Shown here piece by piece: positions 48,022 through 55,582 of a DNA stretch of 64,000 nt (positions within the stretch are counted from its first letter, which is position 1; the number at the start of each line of letters is the position of its first letter). The stretch lies in contig JAGCGA010000030.1 in NCBI GenBank assembly GCA_017649855.1, forward strand, positions 1 to 64,000, in the 5' to 3' direction. The notes under the pieces were generated by a model. It was not told the origin of the DNA and did no database searches. It was given only the letters and a program-made list of their open reading frames with translations. Source of the stretch: Bacteroidales bacterium (GTDB lineage: Bacteria > Bacteroidota > Bacteroidia > Bacteroidales > WCHB1-69). Made by a program: the position numbers and the translations under genes.

Positions 48022-48719
48022 GAACGGAACAAGACAATCGTAAAGACAATATCCTTCCGAGCATCGTGACACTGGTTACGATGGCGCTCATTGTGGTGTT
48101 GCTGTTGGTGAGCAGTCTGAAATCCCTGATTCCCCCTCCCCCACCCAAGAAGATGTTCTATGTGGAGTTAGAAGCTCCCACCACGGGCGGTGGCGGTGGA
48201 GGCGGTGCCGATGTGCCCACCAAGACTTCTCATGCCAAACCTTCGGCTCCTAACTATGCCACGCAAAATGCCGTGGACGCCCCCGCAACTTCCCACTCCA
48301 CCAACACGAATCCTGATGCACAACCCCAGCCCACCCCCACCCCAAACCAAAATGCCATGTATAAGGGTGGCAAAGGCGGTAGCGGCAGCGGCGGCGGCAG
48401 CGGTTCAGGCATTGGCACGGGCACCGGCTCCGGTCTGGGCCCGGGAGAAGGTGGTGGCAGCGGCGGAGGCATCGGCTATGGCACCGGCAGTCGAGGACTG
48501 GTGAAACAGATCAACACCGAGGTAAGTGAAGAAGGCCAAGTGGCCGTTGAAGTGCACGTCATGGCCGATGGAACGGTGAGCGAGGCTCGTATCGTAAACA
48601 ACTCCAAAGGCAGAACCACCATCACCAACACCTACATCCAACAACAGTGTATCCGGGAGGCTAAAAAAGCCAAATACAAACCCGGGAAGGAAGAGCTGCG
48701 AATCATCTTGTTCAAATAG
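48018..48719 (+). CDS. TonB-like energy transducer
   Basis: A 233-residue protein: one transmembrane segment near residues 20-38, a Pro/Gly-rich linker including a long run of Gly and Ser (about residues 115-155), and a C-terminal TonB/TolA-like domain (VEVHVMADGTVSEARIV). It spans the periplasm and transfers energy to outer membrane receptors. The low-complexity linker explains several long shadow frames on the other strand. Confidence 0.85.
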   Translation: MRTEQDNRKDNILPSIVTLVTMALIVVLLLVSSLKSLIPPPPPKKMFYVELEAPTTGGGGGGGADVPTKTSHAKPSAPNYATQNAVDAPATSHSTNTNPDAQPQPTPTPNQNAMYKGGKGGSGSGGGSGSGIGTGTGSGLGPGEGGGSGGGIGYGTGSRGLVKQINTEVSEEGQVAVEVHVMADGTVSEARIVNNSKGRTTITNTYIQQQCIREAKKAKYKPGKEELRIILFK

Positions 48720-48722
48720 ATT

Positions 48723-48816
48723 ACCGCAAAGGCGCCAAGGACGCAAAAAGGGTTACCACAAAGGCACAAAGGACACAAAGGGGTGACCGCAAAGGCACAA
48801 AGGGCACAAAGAGGTT
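48723..48816. repeat. Left repeat array, three units (inverted relative to 49451-49815)
   Basis: Three units of about 31-32 bp (48723-48754, 48755-48785, 48786-48816) of the ACCGCAAAGGCACAAAGGAC type. Read on the other strand they correspond to the CCTTTGTGCCTTTGTGGTT core of the array upstream of folC. It begins 4 bp after the TonB-like gene. Confidence 0.8.
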
Positions 48817-48848
48817 AACAAGAAAGGTACGAAGAAATAATAGCAGTA

Positions 48849-49232
48849 CTATCTTACCTTTCCTAGTATAACTCTTTTAATTCCGTCTCTCATCATCTCA
48901 ACATTAAAGTTTAGCAACAAACCCAATTTGTATCCTCCTACCTTTAGATAGGTCAGTGTCTGCGCCATGTGTATCCCAGCAATTTCTGAAACACTTTTAA
49001 CTTCGACAATTACTTTATCTTCAACAACTAGATCTATTTTGAATGCATGATCAATGTACAAGTCCTCATAGACCAAAGGCATCCACTTCTCATTAACAAT
49101 CCGGAGCCCTCTTTTATGCAATTCATAGAACAAGCATTCATGATATGGTTTCTCCAACAACCCTGGACCCAAAGTCTTGTGCACTTTTAAGGCAGCATCC
49201 ACCACTTCTCTTGCAATTTCATTTTCAGTCAT
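48849..49232 (-). CDS. GxxExxY protein (PDDEXK-like)
   Basis: A 127-residue protein from the Met at 49232, of the GxxExxY family, which belongs to the PD-(D/E)XK nuclease-like superfamily. The name-giving motif is G24-L-L-E27-K-P-Y30 and the nuclease-like core is D67...E77-V-K79. Biological role unknown. It is the only gene between two inverted arrays of the same short repeat, the left one starting just after tonB and the right one reaching folC. The upstream frame start at 49253 is a TTG overlapping the promoter. Confidence 0.85.
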   Translation of the reverse strand: MTENEIAREVVDAALKVHKTLGPGLLEKPYHECLFYELHKRGLRIVNEKWMPLVYEDLYIDHAFKIDLVVEDKVIVEVKSVSEIAGIHMAQTLTYLKVGGYKLGLLLNFNVEMMRDGIKRVILGKVR

Positions 49233-49250
49233 ATTTCCATTTTTTTGCTG

Positions 49251-49258
49251 CAAAAATA
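49251..49258 (-). promoter_or_regulatory. -7 element of the GxxExxY gene
   Basis: TATTTTTG on the minus strand, 18 bp before the chosen Met. Confidence 0.55.
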
Positions 49259-49450
49259 CACTTTTCTATATAATTGTAATAATATTTACATTTTTTAACT
49301 AATTTATTTGCAATTAATTCTTAAATATTGCATTCAAGGTCATCAGTACTACTATTAATTCCTCCCATATATATTTTTTTAATTCAGTGATTCAGAATTT
49401 GGTTCCGAGCTTTAGACTACAAACAACTAAACTTTGTGCCCATTATAATA
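49259..49450. other. AT-rich spacer between the GxxExxY gene and the right array
   Basis: About 190 bp, strongly AT-rich, without a supported gene. Near 49428 a partial unit (TAAACTTTGTGCC) marks the decayed beginning of the array. Confidence 0.6.
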
Positions 49451-49815
49451 TATCTTTGTGTCCTTTGTGCCTTTGTGGTTTTTAAAATAACTTTGTGCCC
49501 TTCGTGCCTTTGTGGTTCTTAAAATAACTTTGTGCCCTTTGTGCCTTCGTGGTTATAAAGAATAAACCTTTGTGTCCTTTGCGCCTTTGCGGTTCTTAAA
49601 ATAACTTTGCGCTCTTTGTGCCTTCGTGGTTATAAAGAATAAACCTTTGCGTCCTTTGTGCCTTTGCGGTTCTTAAAATAACTTTGTGCCCTTTGTGCCT
49701 TTGTGGTTCTTAAAATAACTTTGTGCCCTTCGTGCCTTTGTGGTTATAAAAATAACTTTGTGCCTTTGTGGTTATAAAAAAACTATCTTTGCGCCTTTGC
49801 GGTTAAACAACAACA
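49451..49815 (+). repeat. Right repeat array of about ten promoter-like units upstream of folC
   Basis: Units start at 49451, 49488, 49525, 49563, 49602, 49640, 49679, 49716, 49753 and 49784 (37, 37, 38, 39, 38, 39, 37, 37 and 31 bp apart). Each opens with TAACTTTG/TATCTTTG, a match to TAnnTTTG (two units have TAAACCTTTG instead), and continues CCTTTGTGCCTTTGTGGTT-like and AT-rich TTCTTAAAATAA. The last unit is the folC promoter element itself. Confidence 0.9.
49784..49791 (+). promoter_or_regulatory. -7 element of folC (last array unit)
   Basis: TATCTTTG, 26 bp before the folC ATG, in the final unit of the array. Confidence 0.55.
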
Positions 49816-49817
49816 AC

Positions 49818-51095
49818 ATGTACAACGAAATCCTGAACGACATATTCCACGCCTACCCCATGTATCACAAGGTGGGCAGCTCCGCCTACAAGGAAGGCTT
49901 GGAAAACATCGAAGCACTCCTCTCCATCATCGGCAACCCCGAACGCAAACTGAAAACGATCCACATTGCCGGCACCAACGGCAAGGGCTCAGTCGCCAAC
50001 ATGATGGCCTCTTATTGTCAAGAACGAGGATGGAAAACCGGGCTCTTCACCTCCCCGCACTTAGTGGATTTCCGTGAACGAATCCGCATCAACGGACAGA
50101 TGATCACGGAAGAGGAGGTGGTTGACTTCTTCCAGCGGTTCAAGCCCAAATTCGACCATCTGGAGCCCTCCTTCTTTGAGATCACCACGGCTTTAGCATT
50201 CCACTATTTTGCCCAGCAAAAGGTGGACATCGCCGTGATAGAGGTCGGATTGGGCGGAAGGCTCGACGCTACCAACGTGCTGCAACCGTTGTTATCCATC
50301 ATCACCAACATCTCCTTGGAGCACACCCAACTATTGGGCGACACCATCGCCAAGATCGCTTACGAGAAGGCTGGCATCATCAAGGAGAAGACGCCGGTCG
50401 TCATCGGAGAGTTCCACCCGGAGAGTTTCCCGGTCTTCAAAGACATTGCCGACCAGAAACTGGCTCCCCTGTTTCTTGCCGAGGAGCATTATCACATTGA
50501 GGGGGAGTTATCCGACTGCACCATCCTAGACATGGAGGGCCATCCACTATACGAGCATGTCCATTGTCCGCTCCAAGGCGAGTACCAGCGACTCAACCTG
50601 CGCACCTTCCTGACTGCTGTGCGCGTACTGGAAGAGCTGATGCCCTACGACCAAGACGTGATTCCGCAAGCCATTGAGCATTTGATTGCCAACACCGGGC
50701 TGACGGGACGCTGGCAGGTCCTGCGCCAAGAGCCGCTGACCATCTGCGATGTGGGCCACAACACAGGCGGGCTCGCCCTGACCATGCGCCAGCTGGAAGC
50801 GCTACCCTATCGCACGCTCCGGATTGTGATGGGCATGGTAAGCGACAAAGACATCGAGCATGTCATCCCGCTTCTGCCCAAGGGTGCCGAATACTATATC
50901 TGCCAAGCCGACATCGAACGCGCCCTGCCTTCGGAAACGCTCGCCGCGATGTTCCAGAACGCCGGACTGCGCTGTCGCACTCTCCACAGTGTCATCGAGG
51001 CCTTCAAGGCTGCCAATGCCGACGCCGCACCCGACGATGTTGTTTTTGTCGGAGGCAGCTGTTTTGTAGTCGGTGAACTATTAGCCAACAGCTAA
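49818..51095 (+). CDS. folC: Folylpolyglutamate synthase/dihydrofolate synthase
   Basis: Mur-ligase family enzyme adding glutamates to folates and/or joining dihydropteroate to glutamate. From the Met at 49818 it is 425 residues; P-loop GTNGKGS at residues 52-58, the Mur-ligase motif EVGLGGRLDATN and the C-terminal CDVGHN are visible. The frame is open upstream to 49740, but that runs through the repeat array. The 3' end passes into an AGCTAATGGCC-type repeat. Confidence 0.95.
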   Translation: MYNEILNDIFHAYPMYHKVGSSAYKEGLENIEALLSIIGNPERKLKTIHIAGTNGKGSVANMMASYCQERGWKTGLFTSPHLVDFRERIRINGQMITEEEVVDFFQRFKPKFDHLEPSFFEITTALAFHYFAQQKVDIAVIEVGLGGRLDATNVLQPLLSIITNISLEHTQLLGDTIAKIAYEKAGIIKEKTPVVIGEFHPESFPVFKDIADQKLAPLFLAEEHYHIEGELSDCTILDMEGHPLYEHVHCPLQGEYQRLNLRTFLTAVRVLEELMPYDQDVIPQAIEHLIANTGLTGRWQVLRQEPLTICDVGHNTGGLALTMRQLEALPYRTLRIVMGMVSDKDIEHVIPLLPKGAEYYICQADIERALPSETLAAMFQNAGLRCRTLHSVIEAFKAANADAAPDDVVFVGGSCFVVGELLANS

Positions 51096-51107
51096 TGGCC
51101 AACAACA
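51084..51107. repeat. Short TTAGCCAACAGCTAATGGCC repeat
   Basis: One instance of the AGCTAATGGC family; it contains the folC stop codon. Confidence 0.5.
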
Positions 51108-51129
51108 TCTTTCCAAATACGGATTAGCT

Positions 51130-51159
51130 TTGCTATTACGAATGAATTTTATATATTTG
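51130..51159 (+). promoter_or_regulatory. Promoter of kamA
   Basis: TTG (51130-51132), 19-bp spacer, then TATATTTG (51152-51159); the kamA leader is about 55 nt. Confidence 0.65.
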
Positions 51160-51215
51160 CAGCCTTGTAAACACAAAAGCATTTTAACTCTTAAAATAAT
51201 TATAAACAGATACTT

Positions 51216-52454
51216 ATGGCAAGCAGGAGAAAAGAATTATTCCCCAACGTAACCGATGCTGAATGGAACGATTGGAGATGGCAGGTCCGCAACAGAGTGG
51301 AGACCTTGGAAGAACTGAAAAAATACATCGACTTGACCCCGGCAGAGGAAGAGGGCGTGAAGAAGTCCCTCGCCACCCTCCGTATGGCCATTACCCCTTA
51401 CTACTTGAGTCTGATTGACCCGAACAACCCGAAGTGCCCGATCCGCCGCCAGGCCATCCCGACGGCCGCCGAGGTGCACCAATCACCGGCCGACCTGCTC
51501 GACCCGCTGCACGAGGATGAGGACTCCCCGGTTCCCGGCCTCACCCACCGTTATCCGGACAGAGTGTTGTTCCTCATCACCGATATGTGCTCCATGTACT
51601 GCCGTCACTGCACCCGCAGACGTTTCGCCGGCCAGCACGACTGCGAGTCCACGCAGGACCGCATCCAGGCTGCCATCGACTACATCGCCCGCACCCCGCA
51701 AGTGCGCGACGTGCTGCTCTCCGGCGGCGACGCTTTGATGGTGGGCGACAAAATGCTCGAGTCCATCATCCAACGCCTGCGCGCCATCCCGCACGTGGAG
51801 ATCATCCGTCTCGGCTCCCGTACCCCTGTGGTATGCCCGCAGCGTATCACCGACGACTTGGTGAATATGTTGAAGAAATATCATCCCATCTGGCTCAACA
51901 CCCACTTCAACCACCCGAATGAGGTGACGGAAGAGGCGATGGCCGCTTGCGCCAGATTGGCTGATGCCGGTGTTCCGCTCGGCAACCAGACCGTGCTGTT
52001 GCGCGGTGTGAACGACGACACCGAGATCATGAAGCAGCTCGTTCACGACCTCGTTCGCATGCGCGTGCGTCCGTACTACATCTACCAATGCGACCTCTCC
52101 ATGGGTCTGGAGCATTTCCGCACACCCGTCTCCAAGGGCATCGAGATCATCGAGAACCTGCGCGGACACACCTCCGGCTATTGCGTCCCGACCTTCGTGG
52201 TGGACGCTCCTGGCGGCGGCGGCAAGATTCCCGTGATGCCCCAGTACGTCATCTCCCAGAGCCCGCACAAGGTGATCCTCCGCAACTACGAAGGCGTCAT
52301 CACCACCTACACCGAGCCTGAGGACTATCAGGAAAACACCTGCAGCCCGCTGCCCGACAAGAAGCACGTCGAAGGCGTGGCCTCCCTCCTCCACGGCGAG
52401 CAGATGGCACTCGAACCTAACGAGTTGGCAAGAAAGAAACGCCACAGAAAATAG
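51216..52454 (+). CDS. kamA: L-lysine 2,3-aminomutase
   Basis: Radical SAM, PLP-dependent enzyme converting L-lysine to L-beta-lysine, the first step of lysine fermentation. The 412-residue protein matches the Clostridium subterminale enzyme in its key residues: cluster cysteines C125-x3-C129-x2-C132, PLP-binding K337 in PGGGGK, and substrate-binding D293 and D330. Those positions agree exactly with the characterised enzyme, which argues for true 2,3-aminomutase activity rather than EpmB. It stands alone, with a palindrome and a bidirectional terminator behind it. Confidence 0.96.
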   Translation: MASRRKELFPNVTDAEWNDWRWQVRNRVETLEELKKYIDLTPAEEEGVKKSLATLRMAITPYYLSLIDPNNPKCPIRRQAIPTAAEVHQSPADLLDPLHEDEDSPVPGLTHRYPDRVLFLITDMCSMYCRHCTRRRFAGQHDCESTQDRIQAAIDYIARTPQVRDVLLSGGDALMVGDKMLESIIQRLRAIPHVEIIRLGSRTPVVCPQRITDDLVNMLKKYHPIWLNTHFNHPNEVTEEAMAACARLADAGVPLGNQTVLLRGVNDDTEIMKQLVHDLVRMRVRPYYIYQCDLSMGLEHFRTPVSKGIEIIENLRGHTSGYCVPTFVVDAPGGGGKIPVMPQYVISQSPHKVILRNYEGVITTYTEPEDYQENTCSPLPDKKHVEGVASLLHGEQMALEPNELARKKRHRK

Positions 52455-52474
52455 TATTGCAAACACCCACATGT

Positions 52475-52500
52475 AGAGACGTTTCCTGAAACGTCTCTAA
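52475..52500. repeat. Perfect 12-bp palindrome (REP-like)
   Basis: TAGAGACGTTTC-CT-GAAACGTCTCTA, a perfect 12-bp stem with a 2-base loop, 20 bp after kamA. It could act in mRNA 3' end stability or be an extragenic palindrome of a family mobilised elsewhere in the genome. Confidence 0.8.
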
Positions 52501-52504
52501 TATT

Positions 52505-52550
52505 AAAAAACATACGAGGTGCGGTAGAATATCTGCCGCGCCTCGTTTAT
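52505..52550. terminator. Bidirectional terminator between kamA and the cupin gene
   Basis: Stem ACGAGG-t-GCGG (52514-52524) with CCGC-g-CCTCGT (52536-52546), flanked by an A-run on the left and T-rich sequence on the right. It serves the two convergent genes; the right side touches the cupin stop at 52547. Confidence 0.85.
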
Positions 52551-52891
52551 TTTAATATGCAGGCCAGAAACCGCACGTCTTTGCCGCTATGATTGGCGAT
52601 GCTGTGTCGGCCACCGTTACCGGTGAACATCACGTCGCCGGCGTGCATAATGGCGGTCCGGTCGTTGTCGGTGACTTCCGCCTCCCCTTCCAGGATGTAG
52701 TAGATCTCGGCATCCTCGATGTGCGGGTGCTCCTTGATGCGGCTGCCAGACGGGAGGGTGATGATGTTGAACATCAACGCGCGCTCCAGCATCTCCGCCG
52801 GCGTGAGGATGATGTCCTTGCTGATACGGCCTTCAATGTTGCCGCTGTTCTCCACGATTTCAGTCTGAATGTCTTGCTTGTTTTTGATCAT
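52547..52891 (-). CDS. Small cupin domain protein
   Basis: A 114-residue single-cupin protein: KEHPHIEDAEIYYILEGEAEV and HAGDVMFTGNGGRHSI give the two cupin motifs with likely metal His/Glu ligands (HPH, E, H). Substrate unknown. Confidence 0.85.
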   Translation of the reverse strand: MIKNKQDIQTEIVENSGNIEGRISKDIILTPAEMLERALMFNIITLPSGSRIKEHPHIEDAEIYYILEGEAEVTDNDRTAIMHAGDVMFTGNGGRHSIANHSGKDVRFLACILK

Positions 52892-52966
52892 TGTAGTTTA
52901 TTTTTAAGGCAAAAGGCAATAGGGAACAGAGGGAATTGCAGGTATGTCATATTGTGATACCCGCGG

Positions 52967-53821
52967 TCAATCCGTGACGGTGATAATCTGATTCAAGGAA
53001 TAGGAGTAGGCGAACTTGCACTTGTATGCCGTGCTGTACACGAAGAACATAGTCAAGTCTTCCGGGCGGTAGAGCAGGAAGTTGCAGATGTCTGTCGGGG
53101 TGATAAACGGATTGTCTTTCAAGTGCGAGTGCATAATGGTCTCGACTTTTCCACCATCTTCAGTTTTCGTCTGCGTTGCGATAAGCGAACGATGGTACTT
53201 GCGAAAAGCCACCGGTTCCAGTTTTTCGTCAAAGTCTATCGAATAGTCGTTGCCGAATGGAATGACATCGGGCTTGATAGTGCCCTGCAGAAAATAGAGC
53301 CGCGTCAGCTTGCTATTGATACGGACAATGTCAATATTCGGGGAGCCGAACGACTGGTTGGCGAAATAGAGGCTGTCGGCATACCTGTCCACCGCCTGCT
53401 CAATCATCCGCTTTTTCCGATTTATCTCGGTCTGTTCCAAAGACGAGATCGGGCGTGGCACATCAATGGATTCCTCCTGATTCGAAACAAAATTGTAGCG
53501 GTATTCGAAAATACAGTTTTTAGCGCCACTATCATAAAAGACTGCCGCCCAGACACTGTCGTTCGGTTTCCAAGTCACCGAGCCGCCAATCGCGTCCATG
53601 TCGAATTTTTCCAAAACGAGGTCTGAGGCAATCCAATTCACGCGTTCCGAATAGTAGAGTTGCCATCCCTCGTTCACAATGCTGTCGAGGGTGGCAAAGA
53701 GTTCCGAAGGCGGCGGAAGCCGGTCCAATCCGCTCATTTTTGCGCTGTTTCGGGTTGTGGAGCACGAGAAGAGCATCGCCACCGCAACACCGCAAGCCAT
53801 CCACAGCATTGTCTTTTTCAT
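52967..53821 (-). CDS. Lipoprotein, function unknown
   Basis: A 284-residue protein with a lipoprotein signal ending FSCS (Cys about residue 20). The remaining sequence contains ETIMHSHLKDNPFITPTDI near the C-terminus but no family is recognised. The first of several unrecognised secreted proteins up to 58559. Confidence 0.7.
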   Translation of the reverse strand: MKKTMLWMACGVAVAMLFSCSTTRNSAKMSGLDRLPPPSELFATLDSIVNEGWQLYYSERVNWIASDLVLEKFDMDAIGGSVTWKPNDSVWAAVFYDSGAKNCIFEYRYNFVSNQEESIDVPRPISSLEQTEINRKKRMIEQAVDRYADSLYFANQSFGSPNIDIVRINSKLTRLYFLQGTIKPDVIPFGNDYSIDFDEKLEPVAFRKYHRSLIATQTKTEDGGKVETIMHSHLKDNPFITPTDICNFLLYRPEDLTMFFVYSTAYKCKFAYSYSLNQIITVTD

Positions 53822-53857
53822 GTATTTTTACGATTTAGTGATTTAAAAACTATCCAG

Positions 53858-53865
53858 CAAAAATA
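53858..53865 (-). promoter_or_regulatory. -7 element of the 284-aa lipoprotein gene
   Basis: TATTTTTG on the minus strand, 36 bp before the start. Confidence 0.5.
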
Positions 53866-53908
53866 GAAAAATAATGCATACGAATAATACGCGGAGATAA
53901 AAAAAATG

Positions 53909-53916
53909 TATCTTCG
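53909..53916 (+). promoter_or_regulatory. -7 variant TATCTTCG before the 492-aa gene
   Basis: TATCTTCG (consensus TAnnTTTG with one change), 20 bp before the start; the same variant in the same context precedes the next gene at 55561. Confidence 0.45.
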
Positions 53917-53936
53917 CGGCGTAAAACAAACGGACT

Positions 53937-55415
53937 ATGATGACCATACGCAAAATTACCCTGATTCTCGCTTTTTTGGCCACCGTATGGTGCAGCAGGG
54001 CGCAGGACTTCCTCACTCCTGAGTCATACGGGATATATAATTATTATGAAAACGGAAACGAAACGTTATTCCGTCTGTTAGTTACAAGCGAAAAGCCAAA
54101 AGGGATAAGCTATACATATATGGCAAATTTTAGCACATACTACCTCTGTGCCCCGAGCTTTTCTCCGGAATATGCCCTTATAATTGGCAAGAATCAGTTG
54201 ATTTTGAACAAAGCGAAAGAAAGCGTTTGGCATTACATAACGGCGGTTGATTATGCCCAAGCAAAGGATTTCCGCAAACGCGACAAAGAGCAGCAAAAAC
54301 AAATACAATCACTGGTAAACAGGTTCAACACAAACCCTGTCGACCGATTCACCCTGCATATTTCCGAAGAACAATCCCAATGTATAGCCGAACTGTTTGA
54401 ACATGCCACCAAGACAGCCACTCACCTCCAGAGTTTGAGTCTTGGCCATGACGGCACCACCCATTATTTCAACTATAGCGGACAACTCGCTTCGGTATGG
54501 GTACCACAAGGAGGACGCACCGCAAGACTGACAAGCATAGCTAACAGACTTTGTTACGCTGTGGAACACCAGGACACGACAGTGTTGAAGCAGCAAATGG
54601 AATTGTGCAGAACACTGACGAAAGAATTCAAACAAGAATACCCGAATCGTTATTTCCTACCGTCTTGGGTGTCAAGATCCTCGGGCGACAAAGGGCCCTG
54701 GCATTGCGAATTAAGCGGAGACAACTGTATGAGATTGGAAGTTCTTTTTGACACCATGGTAAATTCGGAAACCGCTCAATTAGTAAGCGACTTATACACA
54801 GACAGTCTCGCAGCCTGGTCCCGGGAGATATTTCTGATGAGCGAAGATCCCTGTTATCCCTCCATTGTCATCGACAATCACGCTAACAACGCTGTCTGCA
54901 TGGTGAAACAAAATGACAGGGGTTTCGAACGAAAACTCACCATGCCAGAAACCTACTGGCGCCGCGAGGTGATCCTCTCCGCCGCACAACTGCCGCCGGG
55001 ACAGCACTATTTCACGAAGGAAGCATGGAGAGAATCCAAATCATCAACTGTTGACATGTATCAGCTTGCGAGCACCAACGAATACGACGACTCTGACGGC
55101 ACCATCGTGGACTGGTTTTGTTATCCCGATTATGAAGGTGGCTTTGACTCTATCAAGGCACATGTCCAGCGGAATCTGCACAAACCAGCCGGCTATGAAG
55201 AATGGTGCGGCATTGTACTGGTGGAGATTACCATTGAAACCGACGGAACTCTCACCAACCCGAAGGTCATCATCTCTCTCGATCCCTTTTTGGATGCAGT
55301 AGCCGTAAAGGCCATCATGTCGCTGCCGAACAAATGGATCTGGCGCCCTGAAAGGTGTTCCGACGGAGTAATACAGCGGTGTTTCTATAGGATACCGGCA
55401 TACTTTTCTCGGTAA
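53937..55415 (+). CDS. Secreted protein with C-terminal TonB-like domain
   Basis: A 492-residue protein with a signal peptide (ITLILAFLATVWCSRAQ). The N-terminal 370 residues are not recognised. The C-terminal 100 residues (GFDSIKAHVQRNLHKP, VLVEITIETDGTLTNPKVI, AIMSLPNKWIWRPER) resemble the TonB C-terminal domain, unusual outside a TonB. There is no transmembrane anchor apart from the signal peptide, so it is probably a periplasmic or surface protein with a TonB-like module. Two adjacent ATGs leave the start uncertain by one codon. Confidence 0.75.
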   Translation: MMTIRKITLILAFLATVWCSRAQDFLTPESYGIYNYYENGNETLFRLLVTSEKPKGISYTYMANFSTYYLCAPSFSPEYALIIGKNQLILNKAKESVWHYITAVDYAQAKDFRKRDKEQQKQIQSLVNRFNTNPVDRFTLHISEEQSQCIAELFEHATKTATHLQSLSLGHDGTTHYFNYSGQLASVWVPQGGRTARLTSIANRLCYAVEHQDTTVLKQQMELCRTLTKEFKQEYPNRYFLPSWVSRSSGDKGPWHCELSGDNCMRLEVLFDTMVNSETAQLVSDLYTDSLAAWSREIFLMSEDPCYPSIVIDNHANNAVCMVKQNDRGFERKLTMPETYWRREVILSAAQLPPGQHYFTKEAWRESKSSTVDMYQLASTNEYDDSDGTIVDWFCYPDYEGGFDSIKAHVQRNLHKPAGYEEWCGIVLVEITIETDGTLTNPKVIISLDPFLDAVAVKAIMSLPNKWIWRPERCSDGVIQRCFYRIPAYFSR

Positions 55416-55560
55416 CAAATATTTCCGCGGACCTCACATATCACGAGGATAATAATCCGTGCAAATCCTTGTGATTCATGGCGACCATGTTTCACAAATC
55501 TCTCGAGTCTCAAGTAAAAAGACTGTTTCTTGATCACTCTTCACCGTTCACTAAAAAATG

Positions 55561-55568
55561 TATCTTCG
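55561..55568 (+). promoter_or_regulatory. -7 variant TATCTTCG before the YARHG gene
   Basis: TATCTTCG, 14 bp before the start of the 407-residue gene. Confidence 0.45.
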
Positions 55569-55582
55569 CAGTCTAATATTCA

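Noticed and set aside
49451..49815. CRISPR-like array before folC
   Set aside because: Units of 37-39 bp follow each other directly with no variable spacers.
51216..52454. EF-P lysine modification enzyme EpmB instead of KamA
   Set aside because: Length and the positions of K337, D293 and D330 match lysine 2,3-aminomutase; EpmB is shorter.
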